The notes beneath the pieces are model-generated. The model saw only the letters and a list, made by a program, of their open reading frames with translations, did no database searches and was not told the origin of the DNA. A DNA stretch of 64,000 nucleotides from Sulfurimonas crateris (GTDB taxonomy: Bacteria; Campylobacterota; Campylobacteria; Campylobacterales; Sulfurimonadaceae). This document shows positions 7,811-15,792 of this stretch, in pieces. Each line of letters begins with the position of its first letter. Within the stretch, counting starts at the first letter, position 1. The translations under genes were made by a program, and so were the position numbers. The stretch lies in NCBI RefSeq assembly GCF_005217605.1, contig NZ_SZPX01000004.1, positions 124,001 to 188,000 of the forward strand, in the 5' to 3' direction.

Positions 7811-8505
7811 CTCTTCATCCTATAGCCTACACCGCGGATCGACTCTATATATGTAGGAGTTCTTGGATTGTCAAATAACTTTGAGCGCAGGCGGCTGATG
7901 ATAACATCTATGCTTCTCTCATCACTCTCCCAGCTTAGACCCTCAACCGCATCTAAAATAGTTCCTCTGCTAAGAACTATGCCTCTTTGATTTATAAAAA
8001 ATGACAACACTCCATACTCTGCCACGGTCAGATCAAGCGCGCTCTCCTTGTGGTATATCACCATCTTTGACTTATCGATCTTAAAATCTCCAAATATCTC
8101 CTCTTTAACAGATGAAGAAGAAGTAGAAGATTTCTTACGTCTTAACATTGCATTTATTCTAGCGACAAGCTCTCTTGGATCGTAAGGTTTAGGCAGGTAA
8201 TCATCCGCACCCTTTTCAAGCCCCAATACCTTGTCACTTACCTCATCTCTTGCCGATGAGATTATTATAGGCACGTCAAAAGCGGCGGAGATCCGTTCAC
8301 AAAGAAAGAGCCCATCCATCTTTGGAAGTGTGAGATCAAGTATGATAAGGTCAAAGGCTGTTTCTTTAAGATATTCCATAACGGTTGTTGGGTCAGACTT
8401 TACTTCAACTGTTATCCCACAATTTTGAAGATAATCAGATATAAGCTCTGCGAGTATCTCATCATCTTCTACCATTAATACGCAAATATCTTCCTGTGCC
8501 ATCAA
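7807..8505 (-). CDS. OmpR-family response regulator (TCS1)
   Basis: The product has 232 residues. The receiver domain carries the acidic pair E14/D15, phospho-acceptor D57 in LILDLTLP context, S83/S84 and K106 in LPKPYD. The C-terminal winged-helix effector (about 135-230) ends with the family pattern R-S-I-D-V-I-I-S-R-L-R-S-K and I-R-G-V-G-Y. It is co-transcribed with the kinase at 6602-7810. The triple TTAAC repeats at 4121 and 6545 are the best candidates for its binding sites because of the 11-bp period and proximity. Confidence 0.9.
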   Translation of the reverse strand: MMAQEDICVLMVEDDEILAELISDYLQNCGITVEVKSDPTTVMEYLKETAFDLIILDLTLPKMDGLFLCERISAAFDVPIIISSARDEVSDKVLGLEKGADDYLPKPYDPRELVARINAMLRRKKSSTSSSSVKEEIFGDFKIDKSKMVIYHKESALDLTVAEYGVLSFFINQRGIVLSRGTILDAVEGLSWESDERSIDVIISRLRSKLFDNPRTPTYIESIRGVGYRMKS

Positions 8506-8567
8506 TACTACCTACAATAGATTTTATTTAAGGTTGTATTATAAGAAATCCTTACTTAAGGGCACCT

Positions 8568-9692
8568 CTAAAAACTAAATGTCTCACTTTTTAAAATTCT
8601 AAATTTCGTGAACTCTTTGTCAAGTTCGAGCCCAAGCTTTTTAGCACCCTCTTTTGAGATCCTTTGAACTCCAAGAGTCAAGGTAAGTTTGTCACCGCTG
8701 CGAAGAGTCTCACTGAATGAAACCTCTCTTTTTGCATAGACAAGTGTATCTTTTATGACTTCATTCGCTTCCCACGGCATAACTTCCACACCTCCGCGAG
8801 CCAGTATTCTCTCAAACACAAATGGCTCAAGCGCTATTGTCTTATTGCCCCTTTTTATCTCAGCTTTCAAGATTCCCTGTCTAAATGCCTGCCCGAAAAG
8901 AGCATGATTTGAGTTGTTTATAATATTAACGCTAAAACCCTCGCTCATTTTTGAGAGCTTAAAATCAATATACTCTCCCATATTGGTACTTTTGTGGTAA
9001 ATTCCCGCTATACCGTGGTATGCATGGGTCTTAGTCTCGTTGATCGTAACTTTTGAGCCTGCTACCTGCGGCATATGGCAGGTAACACAGCTGTTTTTGT
9101 CATCCTCGCTTATGAGAGCGTCAAGCATAGTTATATCAAAACCGTGATCGTTGTTAGTATGGGAGTGGCACCCCATGCAGACATTTCCATTATAGTAGTT
9201 TTCATTATCGTAATCTATCTTGTGAAAAGGAGAGCTTTTTGGCTCTTTTTTCAGTCCAAACCATGATGACTTCATCTCATACTCTACTTTGCCTTTTTTA
9301 CCGTCTTGAGCAGTGTAATATTCGCGCTTTTTATCGACTAAAATATTGCTGTTTGAGCTATCACCCTCTTGGATATCTTTTATACTGTGGCAGTACATAC
9401 AGGAGATTGGCTCTTCTACCTGAGTCTCATTTTTTGTAACGACTCCGTTTTGAAGAGCATCTAAATCACTTGGGGAGTGGCATTTTGCACAAGTATAGCC
9501 CTTCTCATCTTTTGGGTGTTTCTCCCACATAGCGTTATGGATAGGGTTGTTGTAGATAGATGCGTTGCGGTGAGAGGATTCGTAATACTCCTCGTAGATT
9601 ATAGGGTGGCACGCCTGACACACTTTACTCTCGTTCGCCTCTAATTGAGCCGTAAATAAAAATGTACCGAGCAATAAAAAAAGATAACGCAT
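8568..9692 (-). CDS. Periplasmic pentaheme cytochrome c (c554-like)
   Basis: This 374-residue secreted protein has a signal peptide of about 20 residues and five CxxCH motifs: CQACH (25-29), CAKCH, CMYCH, CMGCH and CVTCH. All lie in the first 60 percent. The C-terminal third is a heme-free, beta-rich region with N-H-A-L-F-G-Q-A-F-R-Q-G, as in several c554-type multiheme cytochromes. It is likely a periplasmic redox protein in nitrogen or sulfur oxide respiration, but a substrate cannot be assigned. It lies alone between the TCS1 genes and the nosL operon, which ends just upstream at 9776. Confidence 0.8.
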   Translation of the reverse strand: MRYLFLLLGTFLFTAQLEANESKVCQACHPIIYEEYYESSHRNASIYNNPIHNAMWEKHPKDEKGYTCAKCHSPSDLDALQNGVVTKNETQVEEPISCMYCHSIKDIQEGDSSNSNILVDKKREYYTAQDGKKGKVEYEMKSSWFGLKKEPKSSPFHKIDYDNENYYNGNVCMGCHSHTNNDHGFDITMLDALISEDDKNSCVTCHMPQVAGSKVTINETKTHAYHGIAGIYHKSTNMGEYIDFKLSKMSEGFSVNIINNSNHALFGQAFRQGILKAEIKRGNKTIALEPFVFERILARGGVEVMPWEANEVIKDTLVYAKREVSFSETLRSGDKLTLTLGVQRISKEGAKKLGLELDKEFTKFRILKSETFSF

Positions 9693-9775
9693 GCTTCTCT
9701 CCGTGGTTAAAATGTGGGTATTTTAGCCAAGCGAAGAGATCTCGTTGTTGATATAGGTCAGTTATATCTATATTT

Positions 9776-10405
9776 TTAAAAAAACTCTCTTAGAGCCTCT
9801 TTATCTACAAATTTGGTCTTAATATTGATTATCTCTCTGTCTTTGAAGAATTTCAGTATTCTAGAGAGTGTCTCTGGTGAGACACCGAGAATTTCTGCTA
9901 TCTCTATGTTTTTGGTCTCAAAAAAGTCTTGAGAGTGGCTGTAGATATACTTTGCCACTCTCTCTTTTGAGTCTAGAACCAGATTTGTAGAGATGATGTT
10001 TTCAAGATTTTTGATCTTTTTTACCAAAGATGTTTGAATGTTAAATGCCAGATTAGGGTTGGAAAAAATAATCTCTTTTAGTTTCTCAAAATCTATCTTC
10101 AAAAACTCCACATCGCTGTAAGCTTTTGCCGTTGCGGGATAAGGCATCCCCTCAAAGTTTGCGACCTCGCCTATAAGCTCATTGTCATGAAAATATTTAA
10201 GCACCACCTCTTTATGGTTTGATGATGTCTTATATAGCTTTATAACTCCCTTGACCAAAAGATATAGATATTTAGGCTCATCACCCTCGTAAAAGACGAT
10301 ATTGTCTTTAGCAACCTTATGCTCTGTCGTAAAACTCTCTATCTTGCTGATTGTCTCTTCATCAACATTTTGAAAAAGAACCATATTTTTTAAATGTACT
10401 CTCAT
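9776..10405 (-). CDS. Crp/Fnr-family transcription regulator without cysteines
   Basis: The protein has 209 residues with an N-terminal cyclic-nucleotide-binding-type beta roll (about 5-115), a dimerisation helix (about 120-145) and a C-terminal winged helix (about 150-205). The recognition helix G-V-S-P-E-T-L-S-R-I-L carries the E-x-x-S-R pattern associated with TTGAT-type FNR boxes. It has no Cys at all, so it cannot bind the 4Fe-4S cluster of true FNR. An NO-responsive (Dnr/NssR-like) or other signal is more likely. It is the last gene of a minus-strand operon with two NosL proteins and an ABC transporter, overlapping the nosL stop by 4 bases. The operon has a TTGAT-N4-ATCAA site upstream, suggesting autoregulation. 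Confidence 0.85.
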   Translation of the reverse strand: MRVHLKNMVLFQNVDEETISKIESFTTEHKVAKDNIVFYEGDEPKYLYLLVKGVIKLYKTSSNHKEVVLKYFHDNELIGEVANFEGMPYPATAKAYSDVEFLKIDFEKLKEIIFSNPNLAFNIQTSLVKKIKNLENIISTNLVLDSKERVAKYIYSHSQDFFETKNIEIAEILGVSPETLSRILKFFKDREIINIKTKFVDKEALREFF

Positions 10406-10833
10406 TTTATTCTTTTTAATACCTCATCGTAGGCTATAACTTCTTCGCCTTCTTTTATGAACTCTTTTGATTTATAAGCACTAAATCCAAATGCCATAGG
10501 GGTTATATTGTTGGTTGTATAAAATGCCTCTCTTGCGTTTATCCACTCTGCGGTGTGAGCATCTGTGATCCAAATAGCAACACTATCTTTATAAGCAATA
10601 TTTTCTTCATTAAACCATAAACCCATACACCCAATATCATCAAATTTATATACTCTTTTCGTATTAGGGTCTCTGAGCTGCAGTGTATTTTTTCTGTCAC
10701 TTAAAACCATTACGCATCTATCGCACATATCTCTATCCCAATGTATTTTAACAGGACCATCACCATCCTTTTTTTCACAACCTAAAAACATAACTGCCAA
10801 CAACGAAATTATGATAATTTTAAACTTCAACAT
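10402..10833 (-). CDS. NosL-family copper-chaperone lipoprotein (second cluster)
   Basis: The protein has 143 residues. The lipobox M-F-L-G-C has its lipidated Cys at residue 19. The metal motif C-D-R-C-V-M (C37, C40, M42) and the later F-D-D-I-G-C and P-M-A-F-G-F-S-A-Y segments match the NosL at 2296-2763. It is predicted to be a periplasmic Cu(I)-binding protein. It sits between a Cys-containing membrane protein and the Crp/Fnr gene, in one operon with an FtsX-type ABC transporter rather than nosFY. Confidence 0.85.
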   Translation of the reverse strand: MLKFKIIIISLLAVMFLGCEKKDGDGPVKIHWDRDMCDRCVMVLSDRKNTLQLRDPNTKRVYKFDDIGCMGLWFNEENIAYKDSVAIWITDAHTAEWINAREAFYTTNNITPMAFGFSAYKSKEFIKEGEEVIAYDEVLKRIK

Positions 10834-10841
10834 ATATATCC

Positions 10842-11789
10842 CTATAAAAAAACACCGTTTTTTATGTAGTAAACAACTACATAAAATGTCAATAATATAA
10901 CATAAAGAGAATTAAATAGAAGTGATTTTTTGTAACTTCCTTCTCCTTCTTTTGCAAAACTAACAGATATGCCGTAAAATGTCCCTAAAAAAAGAAGAGT
11001 ATATATCAGATATCCTACATAGTAGTACTCACCCTGCAAAAAGCAAAACGGGCAGTGATGAGACGGAAGCTCGTAGATATAAGTACCGAAAAAAAGTATC
11101 AGCGAGATGAGCGAAATAGGTATAAAAAGAAAATTCACTACAGAGAAAAGATATCTGTTTTTTATAAAATAGAGGAGAACTATCAAGAGATAAGTGCCGT
11201 AAAACAGAGCTACCAAGATAGAAGTGTCCAGTAAAAAAAGAGAAGATATCGCGGATGTAGAACTGCTTGAGTAGATAGTCCCACAGCAGCTTACCATTTT
11301 ATCAATCTCTATGGAGCCAAACATAACAGTTTCTAGGATGATCTCTACCGCAAGAAGAAAAAACAGAGGTATAAAAAGCCCAAACTTCATCTTTGTATAT
11401 GGCTGCAACTTATCGCTCATGTCTTGTGAGTGAAGTTTTAGCCACAAAGCAAAAAGATAGATATTTAATATCTTCAAGACGATCAAAGAGGCTCCAGTCT
11501 GCGTTGCGTCAACAACACCTGCCGCACACATAGCTCCCGTTATGACATTTGATATCTTATCGAGCGTAAATATAAAAAACAAAAAAAGAGCGCTCTTTGT
11601 TATCAAGATATATTTTATGATCGTAGCGCCCAAGAAACTCTGCTTCTCAAGCTCATACTGAGAGGCGGAGGCAGAGTTCATATTCCAGTTAAGATAGATC
11701 TTGATACTAATGAAAAATGCAACAAATGCAAAGAGTGCAAAGAGTGCATTTAAAACAAGAATAGCTATAACTTCGGGAGTTAAAAACAT
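10842..11789 (-). CDS. Polytopic membrane protein with cysteine motifs (nosL operon)
   Basis: This is a 315-residue protein with about seven to eight membrane helices. I do not recognise the family. Cys-containing sites lie near predicted membrane boundaries: M-C-A-A-G (about residue 90), S-C-C-G-T (about 170) and H-H-C-P-F-C (about 255). These are plausible metal-binding or redox sites. It lies between the ABC ATPase and a NosL lipoprotein in an operon encoding three NosL domains, so a role in copper transfer across or within the inner membrane is an attractive inference. A VKOR-like thiol role is an alternative. Confidence 0.65.
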   Translation of the reverse strand: MFLTPEVIAILVLNALFALFAFVAFFISIKIYLNWNMNSASASQYELEKQSFLGATIIKYILITKSALFLFFIFTLDKISNVITGAMCAAGVVDATQTGASLIVLKILNIYLFALWLKLHSQDMSDKLQPYTKMKFGLFIPLFFLLAVEIILETVMFGSIEIDKMVSCCGTIYSSSSTSAISSLFLLDTSILVALFYGTYLLIVLLYFIKNRYLFSVVNFLFIPISLISLILFFGTYIYELPSHHCPFCFLQGEYYYVGYLIYTLLFLGTFYGISVSFAKEGEGSYKKSLLFNSLYVILLTFYVVVYYIKNGVFL

Positions 11790-12458
11790 CTAAATTATGC
11801 TTCCGTGATGCAGCTCTATCTCTCTGTCTGCAAAATTTAGCCCAAAAAAGAGTGGGTCATGAGTTGCTACTACGATAGTTTTCCCCTCAGCTTTAAGCTC
11901 TTGGAGCATCTCTATAAAGTGAAGCGAGAGTTTCTCGTCCAGATTTGCCGTTGGCTCATCCGCCAAAATGATCTTTGGGTTGTTTATATTTGCTCTGGCA
12001 ATCGCCACTCTCTGCTGCTCTCCGCCTGAGAGATTTTTAACAAGCTGCTCACTCTTATGCTCAATATGAAACATCTTTAAAACTCTTTTTAGCTTCTCAT
12101 CTATCTCTTTTTTGCTAAGATTCATAGGAACAAGAGGCAAAAGAATATTCTCTTTTACGCTGAGATTTGGAATAAGATTGTACTTTTGAAAAACAAACCC
12201 TATGTTGTGGCGTCTATACTCGGAGGCAAAGTTATCCGCAAGTTTTGATATCTTGTCTCCGTCTACTTCAACCTCTCCGCTTGTGGGCTTGCTGAGTGCG
12301 GCAATTAGCGAGAGGACAGTACTCTTTCCGCTTCCGCTTGCACCTCTTAGCACTACAAGCTCTCCCTCTTTAATATCGAGATTTATCCCTTTTAGTGCTC
12401 TCAGGGTCTCTGCATCGTTTATCTTGTACTCTTTTATCACATCTTTTAGCTTTATCAC
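11790..12458 (-). CDS. LolD/MacB-type ABC transporter ATPase (nosL operon)
   Basis: The protein has 222 residues with Walker A GASGSGKST, a Q-loop in GFVFQKYNLIP, signature LSGGEQQRV, Walker B IILADEPTAN and switch His in VATHD. The Q-loop and signature are typical of the LolD/FtsE/MacB subfamily that works with FtsX-like permeases; such a permease is encoded directly upstream (12458-13633). The pair shares an operon with NosL proteins, so it may act in envelope traffic connected with copper centre assembly. It is distinct in sequence from NosF. Confidence 0.85.
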   Translation of the reverse strand: MIKLKDVIKEYKINDAETLRALKGINLDIKEGELVVLRGASGSGKSTVLSLIAALSKPTSGEVEVDGDKISKLADNFASEYRRHNIGFVFQKYNLIPNLSVKENILLPLVPMNLSKKEIDEKLKRVLKMFHIEHKSEQLVKNLSGGEQQRVAIARANINNPKIILADEPTANLDEKLSLHFIEMLQELKAEGKTIVVATHDPLFFGLNFADREIELHHGSII

Positions 12459-13633
12459 TATCTTATAACCTCATCAACTTCTAGTGTTGCGCTTCTGTAT
12501 GCAGGAACGATCGTAGCTGCAATATAAACAGGCACACTTAGAAAAAATATGAGCGCCATACTCTGCCAATCAAGAACAAACGGGAGAGTGAAAGATGTCT
12601 TTAACTGTGAGTAGCCTATAAATATATTTTGCATAAGAGGAGCCTTTAGAATATAAACAAAAAAGAGAGCCAAAATTATGCCTGTAATATATGAGAAAAA
12701 TGAGACGATAAACCCCTCATAAAATCTCTCTTTTAAGACATCATCAATCCTCCATCCAAGAGCTTTAAGTATCCCTATCTCTCTCTTCTCCTCACTGCTA
12801 AGTCCGCTTGCTTTATCATAAATGATTATAAAGAAAGTAAAGAGCGAGACAATAAAGAGTGCAAGAAAAACCCCGCTCTTGTAGTCAAAGATATTTTGAT
12901 AGCTGATCTTTAGATCGTCTTTTGTAATAACCCTTGCATCAGGGTAGAGAAGTTTTATCTTTGAAGCGATGGTCGCTATCTCGTTTGGGTTTGCGACCTT
13001 TGCCACTATATCAGTTGCTTTTGTCTCATCGATCCCGAAAATCTCTCTGATATTTTTTTTGCTCATAACTATTACGTCATTTGACTCAAGCTCGGTGTCG
13101 CCCTCAAATGAAGCACCTATATAGACTCTCTTCATGGTTCCCTCAGGCTTTATAAAATTGAAATACTCTTTATAGTAGCTCTTCTTCATAACCCTCTTGA
13201 CACCCTCGCCTAACATCATAACAGAGCTCTCAAAATCAAGCTTTTGTGAAATACTATTTAACGACTCTTTATACTGCTCTTCATACTCATCAATTCCTAC
13301 AAGTGTAAAGTTAACTCCCGCATTTTCAAAGTAGTAGTAGCCCCACACTCTTGCAACCGCGCTCTGAACACCGCTCATCTGCAAAATTTCGTCTACGACT
13401 TCAACTCCTATCTCATCCTGACGTCCCGCTTTGATCTTTTGAATAGTTATCTCGGGCAGAGAATCAACAGTAGAATTGAGCTCATGCTTTATAGAGTTTG
13501 TTATAAAAAAGAGCGAGCTTAGCAAAAAGACAAGAGCGCTTAAGATAAAGAATATAAAAAGTGTTTTATATCTCTGACGAAGCAGAGAGTTTATGGCATA
13601 CTCTGTTATATAGAGGTTGAATCTGCTTCTCAC
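12458..13633 (-). CDS. FtsX/MacB-type ABC permease (nosL operon)
   Basis: The product has 391 residues. One membrane helix near residues 25-45 is followed by a large periplasmic domain (about 50-255, MacB_PCD-like) and three C-terminal helices (about 260-280, 310-335 and 355-380). This is the mechanotransmission FtsX topology, which moves lipoproteins or peptides rather than ions. It pairs with the ATPase at 11790-12458, with start and stop overlapping by 1 base. The cargo is unknown. Two lipobox NosL proteins in the window make lipoprotein handling possible, but this is inference. Confidence 0.83.
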   Translation of the reverse strand: MRSRFNLYITEYAINSLLRQRYKTLFIFFILSALVFLLSSLFFITNSIKHELNSTVDSLPEITIQKIKAGRQDEIGVEVVDEILQMSGVQSAVARVWGYYYFENAGVNFTLVGIDEYEEQYKESLNSISQKLDFESSVMMLGEGVKRVMKKSYYKEYFNFIKPEGTMKRVYIGASFEGDTELESNDVIVMSKKNIREIFGIDETKATDIVAKVANPNEIATIASKIKLLYPDARVITKDDLKISYQNIFDYKSGVFLALFIVSLFTFFIIIYDKASGLSSEEKREIGILKALGWRIDDVLKERFYEGFIVSFFSYITGIILALFFVYILKAPLMQNIFIGYSQLKTSFTLPFVLDWQSMALIFFLSVPVYIAATIVPAYRSATLEVDEVIR

Positions 13634-13929
13634 TGCTTATCTCCTAAATAAGGAGCACTTCTGTAGGTATATGTTGATACAAAATACTCCCTAAGAGTCC
13701 CGTCATCCCTATAAGCCGAGAAAAAATCACTTAAACTTCTGTGTCTAATATATGAAGCCTCTGTTGAGATGCTAAGATCAGGAAGCTGTACGGTTTTTAC
13801 AAACTCTCTTTTGCTTCTTAGCGCTTCTTCATCCATGCTTTTTGCCCAAAAAAGATACCATATTTCCACAGACAAAATAGCACTTAAAACAAAAAATGAG
13901 TAGATAAAGAGTCTGCTTTTTCTATTCAT
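13630..13929 (-). CDS. Small single-helix membrane protein (nosL operon)
   Basis: This is a 99-residue protein with one N-terminal membrane helix (about residues 8-28) and a polar periplasmic tail of about 70 residues containing no Cys. I do not recognise it. It overlaps the permease gene by 4 bases and the double-NosL gene by 8 bases, so it is translated as part of the operon. It may be an accessory subunit of the FtsX-type transporter. Confidence 0.6.
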   Translation of the reverse strand: MNRKSRLFIYSFFVLSAILSVEIWYLFWAKSMDEEALRSKREFVKTVQLPDLSISTEASYIRHRSLSDFFSAYRDDGTLREYFVSTYTYRSAPYLGDKQ

Positions 13930-15010
13930 CTAGCTTCTTTATCTCCATCTCTGTTATTTCGTCAAATCTTAGTATCTTTGTGCCCTTATGATCCATATAG
14001 AAAGTTTTTGCCTCACTCTCTTTGGCAAAAGGTATAAGTTCATCTCCCATCGGACCGTAAACATCACTGCCTACTACATAGTAAGCCTCTTTAGAGTCTA
14101 TAGCTTTTTGAGAGTAGTAATCACTCACTAACATCTTAGAGATGTCATCTTTGTGCAAAAAGTAGTACTTCATCATATCTTTTACGCCGTCAAACGAGAA
14201 GTGTTTTTCACCGTAAAATATCTGAGCTGCCCATTTTGGATACTTATAGACGAACATACCACAGATCGGGCACTTCTCATCTTTACTTACCTCTATAACA
14301 TCGACTCCTTTTGTATCGCCGAATCTCTTTACTTCCCAAAGATAAAGCGATAAAGGCTGCAGTTCGCTATCTTTTAGATCAGAACAAAAACTCTTCTCCT
14401 TAAGTGCGGCTTTTAGCTCGTTTATCTCCAAGTATGCATTGATATCTATCTCTTTTTTACATCTCTTCTCAAATATCTTTTTGCCCATTGAGTAGATCTG
14501 CTTCTCTTTTTTATTTTGAACCATAGCTACATCTGATTGCAGTGAGTCCTGAGCCATCTTAAGAGCTGTTTTAAAATCAACTATCTCCCCGCCGTTCTCA
14601 ATACTGAACTCTTCTGCTACATCTTTATCTGCAAAGGCGAGTTTACTCACTTTTGTCATAGTCCCTCTAATATCAGAACCAACGACATAATAAGCAGTTG
14701 AAGCATCTATGAGTTTTTCATTTGAAGCATCGACGACCTTTATGTCATCGGCATCTATCTCATACTCCTGCATATCTACGGCAAGACATCTTATTGAGCA
14801 GTATTGTCTGTTTTTATGATCATGGATCTTTGAAGTGTGCGAAGTTTTATAGTAAGCCTCTATGCTCATTCCGCATACAGGGCACCACTCTTTTTGAGGG
14901 CCCTCTTGAACCAACATAGGCTTAGTCGATGCAGATTTTGTAAAACCGGCGGCATTTAAAGCTGTCGCACAGAAGATTAAACTAAAAAGAAGAACTATCT
15001 TTATAAACAT
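13922..15010 (-). CDS. Double-NosL-domain periplasmic protein
   Basis: The product has 362 residues with a signal peptide (cut near residue 21) and no lipobox. Two NosL modules are fused. The first has CPVCGM (C43, C46, M48) plus a Q-Y-C-S-I-R-C-L-A site near 70-77, and the second has CPICGM (C247, C250, M252). Each module ends in a Y-Y-V-V-G-S-D-[IV] segment. The linker (about 155-230) contains a predicted helical stretch with C184 and C209. Two Cu(I) sites in one chain would allow internal transfer or buffering. It is the first gene of the minus-strand operon 15010-9776 and lies downstream of the FNR-type box at 15231. Confidence 0.83.
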   Translation of the reverse strand: MFIKIVLLFSLIFCATALNAAGFTKSASTKPMLVQEGPQKEWCPVCGMSIEAYYKTSHTSKIHDHKNRQYCSIRCLAVDMQEYEIDADDIKVVDASNEKLIDASTAYYVVGSDIRGTMTKVSKLAFADKDVAEEFSIENGGEIVDFKTALKMAQDSLQSDVAMVQNKKEKQIYSMGKKIFEKRCKKEIDINAYLEINELKAALKEKSFCSDLKDSELQPLSLYLWEVKRFGDTKGVDVIEVSKDEKCPICGMFVYKYPKWAAQIFYGEKHFSFDGVKDMMKYYFLHKDDISKMLVSDYYSQKAIDSKEAYYVVGSDVYGPMGDELIPFAKESEAKTFYMDHKGTKILRFDEITEMEIKKLDE

Positions 15011-15308
15011 TGGGATTTCCTTGAATAATTTTTATTATTCTATCCTAAAGTAATAAAAAGATGGTTTAGATGAATTTTATGATGAAGAATTTGCCCAAGT
15101 TCAACTTGGGCAAAAAAATTGTTTGTAGTGTCAACCCGCTAACTATAAATCTTTTAAATACGGCTCTCTCCCTTTTCCCCCTAAAAGAGCAGCATGAACA
15201 CAATGATATTAAATTTGTCGCTCAATCATCTTGATTGAGATCAATCATTAAAAGAAAAAGTTATATTCAACAGAAGGGGAAAAGAGAGTCTATTTTTTAA
15301 AAGTGCCT
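15011..15308. other. Regulatory intergenic region upstream of the nosL operon
   Basis: No gene is seen here. It holds the FNR-type box at 15231-15244 and a perfect 11-bp inverted repeat TTGCCCAAGTT / AACTTGGGCAA at 15091-15112, in the 5' leader of the nosL operon. An imperfect inverted repeat (15166-15180 with 15276-15288, CTCTC-CC-TTTTCCCC against GGGGAAAAGAGAG) brackets the FNR-type box. The leader hairpin has its T run on the 5' side when read on the transcribed strand, so it is not a standard terminator. Confidence 0.5.
15231..15244 (-). promoter_or_regulatory. Perfect FNR/CRP-type box TTGATTGAGATCAA
   Basis: The site matches the consensus TTGAT-N4-ATCAA with no mismatch and lies about 220 bases upstream of the double-NosL gene. 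The operon's last gene encodes a Crp/Fnr protein whose recognition helix fits this half-site. Anaerobic or NO-dependent activation with autoregulation is inferred. Confidence 0.7.
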
Positions 15309-15788
15309 CTATTGCACTCTTAGAAGCAACAATCTTCTTATAAAAAGTATCAAAAGAGCAACGGCCAAGATTTTAAAATCCAATTCACTTGCCAAATGGA
15401 TGTTTTTAAAAGTGTCACTTCTAGTAGCTTCTTCGCCCAGTAACTGCATAGCCAGTATTTTTGGAGAGTAAACAGCACTAAACATAAGAGAGGAGAAGAC
15501 AACTGTAACCGCGCTTCCGAATATTATTGCATCTCTTTGACCTCTTTTATACATTAAAAGCTCATATACCGCAACAAAAAAGGCTAAAAAGTATACCCAG
15601 TAGCTAAAACGGCGGAAAACCTCGCCCATAATAATTCCGGCATTGTAGTTATCAAGCAAAACGGAGTATAAAATCTTGTCTGTATGAAAGACTATGGGAG
15701 CGACGATAGTGCCTAAAACTAAAACTGCTCCAAATGTAGCGGCCAAAAGTGTGAAGTATGTAAAATCTATAAAAATATTTCTTTTCAA
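15309..15788 (-). CDS. DUF4149-type four-helix membrane protein
   Basis: This 159-residue protein has four membrane segments (about 8-32, 58-76, 84-105 and 135-152), in the pattern of the DUF4149/TMEM205 family, whose role is unknown. Translation appears to start at TTG (15788-15786), preceded by AAGGA at suitable distance. That Shine-Dalgarno lies inside the outer arm of the 269-bp inverted-repeat element, so pairing of the arm would hide it. It lies downstream of prmC on the same strand. Confidence 0.65.
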   Translation of the reverse strand: MKRNIFIDFTYFTLLAATFGAVLVLGTIVAPIVFHTDKILYSVLLDNYNAGIIMGEVFRRFSYWVYFLAFFVAVYELLMYKRGQRDAIIFGSAVTVVFSSLMFSAVYSPKILAMQLLGEEATRSDTFKNIHLASELDFKILAVALLILFIRRLLLLRVQ

Positions 15789-15792
15789 TTAT

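Noticed and set aside
9748-9761. TTGATATAGGTCAG as an FNR-type box upstream of the pentaheme cytochrome
   Set aside because: The second half-site has too many mismatches to ATCAA.
15090-15113. Perfect TTGCCCAAGTT inverted repeat as a terminator
   Set aside because: The T run lies on the 5' side on the transcribed (minus) strand and the A run on the plus strand, the reverse of a normal terminator; kept only as a leader hairpin.
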